Source: Prevotellamassilia sp. (GTDB lineage: Bacteria > Bacteroidota > Bacteroidia > Bacteroidales > Bacteroidaceae). Taken from it: 28,866 bases of DNA. Positions 15,191 through 24,200 of this stretch are shown here, piece by piece. The position numbers and the translations under genes were made by a program. Within the stretch, counting starts at the first letter, position 1, and every line of letters begins with the position of its first letter. The DNA lies in contig JAHAWW010000012.1 in NCBI GenBank assembly GCA_018383375.1, forward strand, positions 1 to 28,866, given 5' to 3'. Under the pieces are notes generated by a model. That model saw only the letters and a list, made by a program, of their open reading frames with translations. It had not been told where the DNA came from and did no database searches.

Positions 15191-15353
15191 CAAAGATAGT
15201 GCAAGGCGAGCGTAGAATGCTGTAAAAGTCGAAGATTTTTCCAAGCATTATGCCGAGCCGCGGCCTATTTTATTCAAAGATAGTGCAAGGCGAGCGTAGA
15301 ATGCTGTAAAAGTCGAGGATTTTTCCAAGCATTATGCCGAGCCGCCGCCTATT
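15191..15353. repeat. Two tandem 84-bp units related to the 1787-2095 array
   Basis: Unit A starts at 15191 and unit B at 15275, each beginning CAAAGATAGTGCAAGGCGAG and ending CCGAGCC then GCCTATT. The two units are almost identical (a few substitutions, such as GAAG/GAGG in the centre and CGGCC/CGCCG near the end). The ends TAGTGCAAGGCGAGCG and CCGAGCCGCCGCCTA are shared with the first locus, but the ~45-base centre is different and contains its own palindrome AATGCT/AGCATT. Both units carry TATCTTTG (a -7 box) on the minus strand at their left edge. Confidence 0.9.
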
Positions 15354-15540
15354 CTCCGAAAAACTAAATCAAAGAACTGCATAGCCGTGGGGAATGTTTA
15401 AAAAAGGCGGTTGTCTATGACAAATAATCGAAGATTGGTTGAATTTTTTTCGTGAATAAGGTTGCCGAGAACTGGGAGCCATGTCGAAAAGCCGGTTTTG
15501 GTTGCGCTCGGTCTCGAATGAGGGAAAATCAGTCCTGCCA
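15354..15540. other. Intergenic sequence with no supported feature
   Basis: Short minus-strand frames of about 75-83 codons cross this stretch but start inside terminator and hairpin sequence, overlap each other in different frames and show no family resemblance. I call nothing here. Confidence 0.5.
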
Positions 15541-15589
15541 TAAGGACAAAATTTTTTGTCCTTAGCCCGGTTTTTTCCGTCCTTAGGCC
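15541..15589. other. Perfect hairpin with repeated CTAAGGAC motifs
   Basis: TAAGGACAAAA (15541-15551) pairs perfectly with TTTTGTCCTTA (15554-15564) around two T. On the minus strand CTAAGGAC occurs twice, at 15585-15578 within GGCCTAAGGACGG and again at 15565-15558. The first copy with its A-rich flank resembles 2218-2236 on the plus strand. There is no clear T tail in either direction, so I do not call it a terminator. Confidence 0.5.
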
Positions 15590-15642
15590 AGTGCGCTTGT
15601 TTTTTAACCAAATTTTCCACATTTCTTACTTATTTTTTGTCA

Positions 15643-15677
15643 AGAAACAACAAAGCCCAAGCGCGAGGCTCGGGCTT
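15643..15677 (-). terminator. Intrinsic terminator after the Crp/Fnr regulator
   Basis: On the minus strand AAGCCCGAGC (15677 to 15668) pairs with GCTTGGGCTT (15662 to 15653), with one G-U pair that would be an A-C mismatch in the other direction. A T-rich tail (TGTTGTTTC) follows. It lies 80 bases after the regulator stop codon. Confidence 0.75.
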
Positions 15678-15757
15678 ATTTTCATACTTGAAGATAGTCA
15701 TAAAAAATGCGATGCAAAAAGACAAAAACGACTCCTGTTTGGTGCGCAATGGTTGGG

Positions 15758-16432
15758 CTATGGCTTGAGGAGTTCGAGGCGGGGGATGTCGATGTGTCCG
15801 CGTCCGGTGGTCAGAAGGCCACGTTCAGCAAGACCGCGCAGCATTTGCGAGATGGTCAGGCGTGTTTCGTGGAGTTCGGCGGCCAGTTGTTGCATCTTTA
15901 TGGTCACCCGTTTTGGACCTGCCGGGTGCCAGCAGCGGGCAAAGAGAAATTGGGCGAAACGTTCGTCGAGTTCGGTTGAGATGGCACGTCGGGCATGGCG
16001 GTTGAGGCGTTCCATTTGCGCACTGAGATAATTGAGAAAGTTCATGCGGAACGTGGGGTATTCAAAGAGAATGTCGCGCACGGCAGCCTTGTCTATTTCA
16101 AGGATTTCGGCGCCGGGCTCTACGGCAAAAGTGCGGGTGTAGCGCGTGTGGCGGCCAAAGAGGGCCTCGGGCTGAATGACGACCGGTCGGTCGTACCATT
16201 CGGTGATGGCATAGGTGTGGTCGTCGCTCGATGTCGTCACTTGAATGTGTCCTTTCAAAACGAAACAGAGCCTTCGACACACTTCGTCTTGCTCGAAAAG
16301 CGTTTGCCGGCTTTCGATGCGGTGGAAAGCCAGACGAATGCTGCCGGCGATTTCGAGGAAGTCTTCGCGGCTGAGGCCTTGAAAGAGCGGCAAGAGCAGG
16401 ATGTTGTCGAAGAGGGCGCGTGAGCGGGGCAT
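15758..16432 (-). CDS. Crp/Fnr family transcription regulator
   Basis: This 224-residue protein has a cyclic-nucleotide-binding-like beta barrel (about 10-120: LPLFQGLSREDF, RQTLFEQDEVCRRLCFVLKGHIQV, EALFG) and a C-terminal winged helix-turn-helix (about 176-206: TIKMQQLAAELHETRLTISQMLRGL). It lacks the Cys set of Fnr iron-sulphur sensors in the N-terminal region, and effector identity is unknown; Bacteroidota members often do not bind cAMP. The start chosen is the ATG at 16432 (MPRSRALFDNILLLPLFQGL). The frame is open back to a TTG at 16504, which would add 24 residues of no family character. It follows apbE by 107 bases and ends in a terminator, so it may be the last gene of an mntP/apbE/regulator unit. 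Confidence 0.88.
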   Translation of the reverse strand: MPRSRALFDNILLLPLFQGLSREDFLEIAGSIRLAFHRIESRQTLFEQDEVCRRLCFVLKGHIQVTTSSDDHTYAITEWYDRPVVIQPEALFGRHTRYTRTFAVEPGAEILEIDKAAVRDILFEYPTFRMNFLNYLSAQMERLNRHARRAISTELDERFAQFLFARCWHPAGPKRVTIKMQQLAAELHETRLTISQMLRGLAERGLLTTGRGHIDIPRLELLKP

Positions 16433-16539
16433 ATGGATGAGGTGAAACGATGACGACGGCTCGATGGTTGGGCCGGCGCAAAATGACAAGCCGCCACGAC
16501 ACAAAAATGTGCAGACTTGCCTTTGTGATGGTTAAGTGT

Positions 16540-17547
16540 TCAAGGCTTGAGCGGCTTGAGGTCGGGCGAGTGCCAAACGCGATATTTGCCGTCGGGGGCT
16601 GAGCAGATGAGATAGGCCTTCAAGTCTTTGTGGCGTGAGAGCACGGCCTTGGCCTTTTCCAGTCCGAGCACCATAAAGGCTGTGGCATAGGCATCGGCCG
16701 TGGCGCAGTTGGGTGCGAACACCGTGGCCGAGAGCACTTCGTGCTGAACGGGAAAACCCGTACGGGGGTCGATGGTGTGGGCATAGCGTCGGCCGTCGCG
16801 CTCGTAAAAGCGCAGGTAGTTGCCGCTTGTGGCCATGGCGCCATCGGTGAGTTCAAACATACATTGCACGGTGCCTGTGCCTCCTTCGTCGGGTGTGGTC
16901 ACGCCCACCTTCCACGGACGGTTTTCCGGATGGCCGCCTTTCACCACGACTTCGCCGCCAATTTCCACCATATAGTGTTTCACGCCGCGGCTGTCGAGCA
17001 AGCGGGCCACGCGGTCCACGCCATAACCTTTGGCTACGGCACTGAAGTCGAGCATCAGTCCCGGTGTCTGTTTGGCGATGTGGCCGTGGCTTATTTTGAC
17101 CTTGTCGTGTCCCACGAGTTGCAGCAGGCTGTCCACGCCGGCCGAGTCGGGCAGGGCGTTGTGTTTGAAACCAAAGCCCCAAGCGTTGACCAGCGGCGCC
17201 ACGGTGGGGTCGAATGCGCCGTCGGTGTCGGCTGCAATGCGCTCAGAGAGTAGCCACATCTCGTCCACCAAGCCGTCTGTTTGGTCGGTCTCGCCTCGAT
17301 TGATCCGTGAGGTGGTGCTCTGAGGGTTAAACATCGAGAGTGAGTGGTCCACGGCTTGCATTTCTCTCACGATGAAGGTGTCGATGGGCTCGGCATAGGT
17401 ATAGGTGATGTGATAAGTGGTGCCGAAGATTGGCCCCGTGGCGGTCTGCACTCTGTCGGACGGCTTGACCACGAGGATGTAGATGGCACCCAAGACAAGA
17501 AATAAGAGAAATAATATGCGGAAGGCGATGCGGAATTTCTTTTTCAT
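16540..17547 (-). CDS. apbE: FAD:protein FMN transferase (ApbE family), membrane-anchored
   Basis: ApbE attaches FMN from FAD to Thr residues of flavoproteins such as the Nqr and Rnf subunits on the periplasmic side. The 335-residue protein has an N-terminal membrane segment (ILFLLFLVLGAIYILVV, 11-27) without a lipobox Cys, so it is likely an uncleaved anchor. Family motifs: FGTTYHITY (41-49), MFNPQSTTSRINRG (72-85), GAFDPTVAPLVNAWGF (110-125), DFSAVAKGYGVD (167-178), VEIGGEV (194-200), HTIDPRTG (257-264) and ATADAYATA (282-290), where D285 and T289 are the expected Mg ligands. I chose the ATG at 17547; the open frame extends 38 codons upstream into mntP without family character. It starts 22 bases after mntP. 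Confidence 0.94.
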   Translation of the reverse strand: MKKKFRIAFRILFLLFLVLGAIYILVVKPSDRVQTATGPIFGTTYHITYTYAEPIDTFIVREMQAVDHSLSMFNPQSTTSRINRGETDQTDGLVDEMWLLSERIAADTDGAFDPTVAPLVNAWGFGFKHNALPDSAGVDSLLQLVGHDKVKISHGHIAKQTPGLMLDFSAVAKGYGVDRVARLLDSRGVKHYMVEIGGEVVVKGGHPENRPWKVGVTTPDEGGTGTVQCMFELTDGAMATSGNYLRFYERDGRRYAHTIDPRTGFPVQHEVLSATVFAPNCATADAYATAFMVLGLEKAKAVLSRHKDLKAYLICSAPDGKYRVWHSPDLKPLKP

Positions 17548-17569
17548 AGAACGTAAAACAAACGAGGTT

Positions 17570-18136
17570 TTAAAGATGTGAAACGAGCACTTTGACACCG
17601 ATGATGAGCAATATGGCGCCGCCAATGGGCTCGGCAGGCAAGCGCAACTGGCGCCCCACAACCACGCCGAGATATTTGCCCAGCAGACTCATGACCAAAG
17701 AGACTACGCCAATGAGCACCAAGGGCCAGACGGCTTGCGCCACAGAGCGCACACCAAACGACGCAAACGTGAAGCCCACGCTGAGGGCGTCGATGCTCGT
17801 GGCCACAGAGAGAGTCAAAAGCGTCGGCAGGCTCGACGTGTTCATTTGATGCGGTTTGTCACATTCGGGCCTGAAACCTTCCCATATCATTTTTCCGCCT
17901 AAGAAGGCCAGCAGACCGAAAGCAATCCAGTGGTCGATTTGCTCTATCTGGGCGCGAAAAAGGCCCTCGGCCAGCATGCCGATGAAGGGCATCAAGGCTT
18001 GAAAAAAACCGAAGAGCAGGGCCATCACCAATGATTGACGTCCCATACGCTTGTCGGCAATGCCGCAGGTGATGCTCACGCTGAAGCAGTCCATGGCAAG
18101 AGCCAACGCCAAAAAGAAGAAGCCGGTGAAACCCAT
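17570..18136 (-). CDS. mntP: Manganese efflux pump MntP
   Basis: This 188-residue inner-membrane protein has six hydrophobic segments in two halves and is predicted to export Mn(II). The conserved Asp-containing motifs are ALAMDCFSVSITCG (12-25) in TM1 and SIDALSVGFTFASFG in the second half. Length matches E. coli MntP (about 188). The ATG at 18136 opens directly on TM1. apbE begins 22 bases downstream, so the two are probably co-transcribed. I looked for a manganese riboswitch (yybP-ykoY) in the ~100 bases upstream and did not see one. Confidence 0.93.
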   Translation of the reverse strand: MGFTGFFFLALALAMDCFSVSITCGIADKRMGRQSLVMALLFGFFQALMPFIGMLAEGLFRAQIEQIDHWIAFGLLAFLGGKMIWEGFRPECDKPHQMNTSSLPTLLTLSVATSIDALSVGFTFASFGVRSVAQAVWPLVLIGVVSLVMSLLGKYLGVVVGRQLRLPAEPIGGAILLIIGVKVLVSHL

Positions 18137-18240
18137 AAGGCAGGGGATGTGAGAAGGGTGATGTCAATGAGCGTCATAAGGCCACGAGGCTAAAAGTCTG
18201 TGACAACTATTTGACGTTTTGACCATAACAAGAGGGATAC

Positions 18241-18978
18241 TTAGATGTCAAAAACAAGATTAAACGTGCCGGAAAGCACATGGCTGTCGTTGCGGCCGTA
18301 GCCCGGCACATACCACGGCGAACCAATTTCAGACTTTTTGTCGCTTAGCCGCAGACGATAGCGCACAGACCAGCCTAAATGAAAGAAACGCCAGATTTTG
18401 GCTTCAAGGCCAAAGCACACTTCTGCCCAATGGTTGCAACCGCTCAGGCCTTCAAACCGGTAGGCGTGTGAAGAGCCCCAAACGGGGTCAATGAGGTCGG
18501 GGCCGCTCACGTCGTAGTCGAACGACGAGAAACCATAGCGCAAGCCGCCCAAAATGCGGTTGCCCGAAGCGGCATCGCGGGCAAAATTATAGTCACAGCC
18601 AATGCGGAAAAACGGTGCGCCTGTCTTATAGTGCAAGGCGGTGGTTTCGTGGGTGTGGTCACTAAGTCCCCAACCGGCTTCCACGACGGGGAAAAAACGG
18701 CCCTTCAGATTGGCTCTCAAGGCTGCCTCATATTGGCCGTAGGCCGTAACCGTAGCCATAAAAGCTCCGGCCAGGTCCACCGAGAGCGACAGACCGGCAA
18801 AGAGCGGTACGGCCTTGTAGGTGGCATCGGGCACGTATTGTATGCCGCGCACCCGAGCTGGTTGAGCCGTCGTGTCGGGCGCTTGGGCGTGAACGTTCTG
18901 CGCTCCGGCCGGAAGGCACACACTAAGGCTGCACAGCAGTAGAGCGAAGGTAAATCTTGAGATTTTCGATATCGTCAT
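18241..18978 (-). CDS. DUF6048-like secreted beta-barrel-type protein
   Basis: This 245-residue protein is of unknown function. It has a signal peptide (FTFALLLCSLSVCLPAGA, cleavage near AGAQN) and then alternating aromatic and polar segments (RIGCDYNFA, LGGLRYGFSSFDYDV, HLGWSVRYRLRLSD, GTFNLVFDI) ending in an aromatic-aliphatic strand as in outer-membrane barrels. I recognise the pairing with the upstream gene as the DUF6452/DUF6048 pair of Bacteroidota. The start at 18978 overlaps the end of the DUF6452 gene by 56 bases in another frame; no in-frame ATG follows soon enough to avoid this while keeping the signal peptide. The family name rests on context and resemblance, so treat it as probable. 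Confidence 0.72.
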   Translation of the reverse strand: MTISKISRFTFALLLCSLSVCLPAGAQNVHAQAPDTTAQPARVRGIQYVPDATYKAVPLFAGLSLSVDLAGAFMATVTAYGQYEAALRANLKGRFFPVVEAGWGLSDHTHETTALHYKTGAPFFRIGCDYNFARDAASGNRILGGLRYGFSSFDYDVSGPDLIDPVWGSSHAYRFEGLSGCNHWAEVCFGLEAKIWRFFHLGWSVRYRLRLSDKKSEIGSPWYVPGYGRNDSHVLSGTFNLVFDI

Positions 18979-19513
18979 AGTTCACGATTTTGCGTACGAC
19001 GGCTATGCTGTCGATAGTCAAAGGCAAAAGGGAGAGAGGGTGGCTTGTGTGGCGGACGCCACCAAGCTCGTGAAACATGGCCGCCGGACAGTCGATTGAC
19101 TCAAAATGGGGCATCACGCGATGTGACAAAAACACGGAGTCGGTGGCCGCGCGGCCTTCTGCGTCAGAAAACTCAAAAAGCAGCGTGTCACACACCGAAC
19201 CATAGCGCAGAGGCAACAAAAAGTCGCCAATGCCGCTCGCAGCGTTGAGCAGGATGGTGTCTTTCTGTCCGCCGGCCCTAACGGTGAGCGTCTGTGAGAG
19301 GCTGAGCCGACTGCCTGAGGCATTGTCGTAGAGTCCGCACTTGAGTGCCACGACATTGTCGAGCGGACAGTCAATGCTGGTACAGGCCACAGGCCCCAAG
19401 GCCATACTCACGAAAAGCGCGGGCAGACCGAGACGGCAAAAGATTTTCTTGAAAAACAAACGGCGTTTCAACTGCACAATAATATATAGGAGCCTGAAAA
19501 TGCACTTAGGCAT
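18923..19513 (-). CDS. DUF6452-like lipoprotein
   Basis: This is a 196-residue putative lipoprotein of unknown function. A positively charged stretch (KRRLFFKK, 16-23) precedes a hydrophobic segment and a lipobox-like ALGPVAC (Cys44), followed by TSIDCPLDN, as in the Bacteroidota DUF6452 family. The rest is beta-rich (LKCGLYDN, SLSQTLTV, DTILLN, LLPLRYG) and ends IENLKIYLRSTAVQP. With the ATG at 19513 the signal region is unusually long; a GTG at codon 13 (19477) or a nearby TTG would give a more usual length. The end overlaps the next gene by 56 bases, suggesting translational coupling. It lies 50 bases after the GT2 gene. Confidence 0.72.
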   Translation of the reverse strand: MPKCIFRLLYIIVQLKRRLFFKKIFCRLGLPALFVSMALGPVACTSIDCPLDNVVALKCGLYDNASGSRLSLSQTLTVRAGGQKDTILLNAASGIGDFLLPLRYGSVCDTLLFEFSDAEGRAATDSVFLSHRVMPHFESIDCPAAMFHELGGVRHTSHPLSLLPLTIDSIAVVRKIVNYDDIENLKIYLRSTAVQP

Positions 19514-19563
19514 TTGAACTTTCAGACCTATGAGTTGGTTGACAATGATAAAGGTGGTCGAGA

Positions 19564-20529
19564 TTAGATGGCTTTCTCAATCTGGTAGTTGTTGCGTCCG
19601 GGAGCGTTGCGGCTGATGAGCTCGCCGAGGAAACCGGCCACAAACAATTGTGTGCCGAGTATCATCGTGGTCAGAGCAATGTAGAAATATGGCGAAGAGG
19701 TGACCAGCGGAGCAGGCGTGCCCTGACAGATGGCCACAAGCTTCACGCCGCCCACGATGAGCACGGCCAAAAAGCCCAGGAAAAACATGATGGAGCCGAG
19801 AAAGCCAAACACGTGCATCGGTTTGAGACCAAACGAACCCATAAACCAAAGTGAGAGCAGGTCGAGGTAACCGTTGACAAAGCGGTTGAGACCGCCAAAT
19901 TTCGTTTTGCCAAACTTGCGGGCCTGATGGTGTACCACTTTCTCGCCTATCTTTGCAAAACCTGCATTCTTGGCCAAGTAGGGGATGTAGCGATGCATCT
20001 CGCCATACACTTCGATATTCTTCACCACTTCATAGCGGTAGGCTTTGAGGCCGCAGTTGAAGTCGTGGAGGTTTTTGATGCCGCTCACCTTGCGCGCAGT
20101 GGCATTGAAAAGTTTGGTGGGAATGGTCTTGGAGAGCGGGTCATAGCGTTTCTGCTTATAACCAGAGACAAGGTCGTAGCCGTCGACGGTAATCATACGA
20201 TAAAGCTCGGGGATTTCGTCCGGCGAGTCTTGCAGGTCGGCGTCCATCGTTATTACCACACTGCCTTGGGCCGCTTGAAAGCCACAATGCAAGGCAGGCG
20301 ACTTGCCGTAATTGCGGCGAAACTTAATGCCGTGTACGTTGGCGTCTTTTTCTGCCAGCCCTTCGATGACCTTCCAAGAGTCATCGGTGCTGCCGTCATT
20401 GACAAAGATAATTTCATACGTGAAGCTGTTGGCATTCATCACGCGGACAATCCACTCGTAAAGCTCGGGCAGACTCTCGGCTTCGTTGTAAAGCGGAACG
20501 ACAACCGATATGTTGATAGACTTTTCCAT
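19564..20529 (-). CDS. GT2 glycosyltransferase of the polyprenyl-phosphate sugar synthase type (DPM1/GtrB-like)
   Basis: This 321-residue protein has an N-terminal GT-A domain (1-225) and two C-terminal transmembrane helices (about 230-255 and 270-300). Family motifs: VVVPLYNEAESLPELY (9-24), FVNDGSTDDSW (42-52) and the metal-binding MDADLQDSPDEIP (95-107), with GLKAYR in the middle. Proteins of this layout move a sugar from a nucleotide donor to undecaprenyl phosphate at the inner membrane. The charged end SRNAPGRNNYQIEKAI is typical. It starts 30 bases after the DUF4199 gene, a Bacteroidales neighbour order I recognise. The sugar donor is unknown. Confidence 0.9.
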   Translation of the reverse strand: MEKSINISVVVPLYNEAESLPELYEWIVRVMNANSFTYEIIFVNDGSTDDSWKVIEGLAEKDANVHGIKFRRNYGKSPALHCGFQAAQGSVVITMDADLQDSPDEIPELYRMITVDGYDLVSGYKQKRYDPLSKTIPTKLFNATARKVSGIKNLHDFNCGLKAYRYEVVKNIEVYGEMHRYIPYLAKNAGFAKIGEKVVHHQARKFGKTKFGGLNRFVNGYLDLLSLWFMGSFGLKPMHVFGFLGSIMFFLGFLAVLIVGGVKLVAICQGTPAPLVTSSPYFYIALTTMILGTQLFVAGFLGELISRNAPGRNNYQIEKAI

Positions 20530-20559
20530 TGTAAAAATGTTTCTGATAAGGCTTGGCCG

Positions 20560-21099
20560 TCATACACGCTTCTTGCGACGAGCCACAAAAGCTATGATGG
20601 CCGAAATGACAGGGGCCGAAAAGAGGGTGAGGTAGAGTATAGAACCTGCATAATAGGCAGGCGGGAGGCGGCGCAGAGCGTCGACAAACGAAGAGACACT
20701 GCCGCCGGCCTGCTGCAAAAGCCCGGTTTGCTCAAACTGTTGGCGATATTCGGGCGAAGAGAGCAAGTGCTCGCAGGCGTTGAAAATGTAGCCGCCGTCA
20801 AGGAAAGCAAAATATACGTAAAGAAAAAGCGCAATCCAAAGCGAGGCATAAAGACCCATCAAGAGCGTGAAGACATAACCACGGCCAAAGGTGAACTCTT
20901 CTTGACCCGGAGCCATCTTTTTCCTAAACTTGAACGTGAACAGTGTGGCAATGAAGGGCGAACCTGTGAGCATAAACTGACTCAATGCCGACAGGGAGGT
21001 AACGCTCAGCGACCAGCCCATCACCGCGAGAGACACTATGCCCCACAATCCAAGCAGCACGGCGTATTGCATCGCATAGGCATTGGTTATCTTGAACAT
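20560..21099 (-). CDS. DUF4199 family membrane protein
   Basis: This is a 179-residue inner-membrane protein with four hydrophobic segments: about 13-32 (YAVLLGLWGIVSLAVMGWSL), 45-60, 79-102 (YVFTLLMGLYASLWIALFLYVYFAF) and 150-175 (AGSILYLTLFSAPVISAIIAF). Charged loops lie between them. The FTFGRGYVFTLLMGLYASL segment is typical of DUF4199, a Bacteroidota family of unknown function often found directly before a GT2 gene as here. I chose the ATG at 21099 (MFKITNAYAMQ); the frame is open 28 codons upstream but that part is not family-like. A role with the GT2 at the membrane is only suggested by position. Confidence 0.82.
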   Translation of the reverse strand: MFKITNAYAMQYAVLLGLWGIVSLAVMGWSLSVTSLSALSQFMLTGSPFIATLFTFKFRKKMAPGQEEFTFGRGYVFTLLMGLYASLWIALFLYVYFAFLDGGYIFNACEHLLSSPEYRQQFEQTGLLQQAGGSVSSFVDALRRLPPAYYAGSILYLTLFSAPVISAIIAFVARRKKRV

Positions 21100-21211
21100 T
21101 GGCAGTAAAAAACTTAACTGAGCCGCACTGCCGCGGCAATAATTTGAAGACGCCTCGCCACCTCTGCCGGAAAGCCGGGGCAACGAGTCGCCTTTCTCAA
21201 AAGGTTTTTAA

Positions 21212-24200
21212 TCAATATTCCTGCCAGCACTTGATGTCGAGGTCCTCAACATCCATCGTGCAGAAGGCATAGATAAAGGCCGAAGCCAAACGGGCGTTGG
21301 TGATGAGCGGCACGTTGAGGTCGATAGCCGCACGACGAATTTTGTAGCCATTGGTCAGCTCACCCGAGGTCAAGTTTTTCGGCACATTCACCACCATGTC
21401 GATTTCGTGGCTGTGAAGCATGTCGAGCGCTTGAGGCTTACCCTCTTCACTTGGCCAATAAACCAAGGTGTTGTCAATACCATTCTCGGTGAGATAACGG
21501 CTTGTGCCGCCGGTTGCATAGAGATTATAGCCGTTTTCCTTAAGGATATGACAGGCAGCGAGCATTTCTGCTTTTTGTTTGCCGTTGCCGGTAGAGAGCA
21601 AGATGTTCTTCTTTGGAATGCGATGGCCCACAGAGAGCATAGCCTTAAGCAATGCAGCTCTTGAGTCTTCGCCCAAACAGCCCACCTCGCCGGTCGACGA
21701 CATATCGACGCCGAGCACAGGGTCGGCCTTCTGAAGACGATTGAACGAGAACTGTGAGGCTTTGATGCCGACATAGTCTAAGTCAAATAGGCTCTTGGCC
21801 GGTTTCTCCACGGGCAGACCGAGCATAATGCGGGTGGCGAGTTCGATGAGGTTTATCTTAAGCACCTTGCTCACAAAGGGGAATGAGCGAGAAGCACGAA
21901 GGTTACACTCAATGACTTTAATATCGTTTTCCTTGGCCAAGAACTGGATGTTAAACGGACCGGATATGTGCAGCTCGCGAGCAATCTGCTTGGATATCTT
22001 CTTGATGCGGCGCGCCGTTTCTACATAAAGTTTCTGTGGCGGGAACTGTATGGTGGCATCGCCTGAGTGTACGCCGGCAAACTCGATGTGCTCTGATATG
22101 GCGTAGGCAATGATTTCGCCATCTTTGGCCACAGCGTCCATCTCCACCTCTTTGGCATGTTGCATAAAGCGAGATACCACCACGGGATGTTTCTTTGAGA
22201 CATTCGCAGCCAGACGAAGGAACCTATCCAGTTCTTCAGCATTCGAACAAACATTCATGGCTGCTCCTGAAAGTACATACGACGGGCGTACGAGCACGGG
22301 GAAGCCAACCCGGTCGATGAAGGCGTTAATGTCTTCCATCGAGGTCAAGGCGCTCCACTCCGGTTGGTCTACGCCAATACGGCCAAGCATAGCCGAGAAT
22401 TTCTCGCGGTCTTCAGCGTTGTCGATGTATTTGGCGGCGGTGCCCAGCAACTTCACCTGTTCGGCGTCGAGACGCAGAGCGAGATTGTTGGGTATCTGTC
22501 CGCCGGTCGAAACAATAACACCATAAGGTGTCTCAAGTTCGATGATGTCCATCACACGCTCGAAGGTGAGCTCGTCAAAATATAGGCGGTCGCACATGTC
22601 ATAGTCCGTCGACACAGTCTCAGGATTGTAGTTAATCATAATGCTGCGATAGCCTTCTTTCCTAATGGTATTGAGGGCTTGGACGCCACACCAGTCAAAC
22701 TCCACCGAGGAACCGATGCGGTAAGCACCCGAACCGAGCACGATGACAGAGCGCTGGTCGTTTTCAAACTTAATGTCGTGGGCCGTACCACTATAAGTGA
22801 GATACAGATAATTAGTCTGAGCGGGATATTCGGCGGCCAGCGTATCGATTTGTTTTACAGCAGGCACGATGCCGGCCTTTTTGCGGCGTTGGCGCACTAA
22901 GGCACTGGCTTGCTCGATGTCTGCGTCTTTTTCCATTCCTAAGGCACGGGCAATCTGGAAGTCGGTGAAGCCTTGCACTTTTGCTTTGAGTAGCAATTCG
23001 TTGTCAAGTTGGTCGAGACTGCCCACTTCGTGGAGTTGCTTGTCTGTGTCGTGTATGTTTTTGAGCTTATGCAAGAACCAATGGTCAATCTTGGTGAGCT
23101 CGTGAATCTTATCTACAGAATAACCGGCGCTTAATGCCTTTTCGATGACAAATATGCGCTTGTCAGTCGGCTCTCTGAGTGCCTCTTCGATATGCTCAAT
23201 CTTGATTTCTTTGTTATCGACAAAGCCGTGCATGCCTTGTCCAATCATGCGCAGGCCTTTTTGAATGACTTCTTCAAAGGTGCGGCCAATGGCCATAACC
23301 TCGCCCACACTTTTCATTGATGAGCCCAGTTCGCGGTCCACGCCTCTGAATTTGCCCAAGTCCCAACGTGGGATTTTGCATACCACGTAGTCGAGAGCCG
23401 GTTCAAAGAAGGCGCCGGTCGTTTTAGTGACGGCGTTCTTAAGGTCAAAGAGTCCATAACCGAGTCCAAGTTTTGCAGCCACAAAGGCGAGAGGGTAACC
23501 GGTGGCTTTTGAGGCAAGAGCCGAAGAGCGTGACAGACGGGCATTGACCTCAATAACTCTGTAGTCTTCGGAGTTGGGGTCAAGGGCATACTGCACGTTA
23601 CATTCGCCCACGATGCCTACGTGGCGTACGATGCGGATGGCCAGTTCGCGGAGCTTATGATATTCGGCGTTGGTCAGAGTCTGCGACGGAGCGATGACGA
23701 TGCTCTCTCCGGTGTGGATGCCGAGGGGGTCAAAGTTTTCCATGTTGCAGACTGTGATGCAGTTGTCGTATCGGTCGCGCACCACTTCATATTCGATTTC
23801 TTTCCAGCCTTTGAGGCTTTTTTCCACGAGCACCTGCGGGGAGAATGCAAAGGCTTTTTCGGCCAGTTTGTCCAGTTCTTCTCGGTTGTCGCAGAAGCCC
23901 GAGCCCAGTCCGCCAAGCGCATAGGCTGCGCGGAGAATGACGGGATAGCCCAAGCGTTCGGCTGCGTTTCGTGCTTCCTCGACGTTGGTACAAGCTTCGC
24001 TCTTGATTGTTTTGACTTCGATTTCGTCGAGTTTGCCGATGAAGCGTTCGCGGTCTTCGGTGTCCATGATGGCCTCGACGGGTGTGCCGAGCACACTGAC
24101 ACCATATTTTTCAAGCACACCGTTTTCGTGGAGAGCCACGCCGCAGTTAAGGGCTGTTTGTCCGCCAAAGGCGAGCATTATGCCTTGTGGCTTTTCGCGT

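Noticed and set aside
15354..15622. Minus-strand frames of 74 and 83 codons
   Set aside because: They overlap each other in different frames, run through hairpin sequence and show no family character.
18137..18240. Manganese riboswitch (yybP-ykoY type) upstream of mntP
   Set aside because: I looked for the conserved loop motifs and paired stems and could not find them.
21109..21140. Promoter-like TTG-N21-TAAGTTTT before the DUF4199 gene
   Set aside because: The last base of the -7 box does not match, and the predicted start would fall within a few bases of the ATG.
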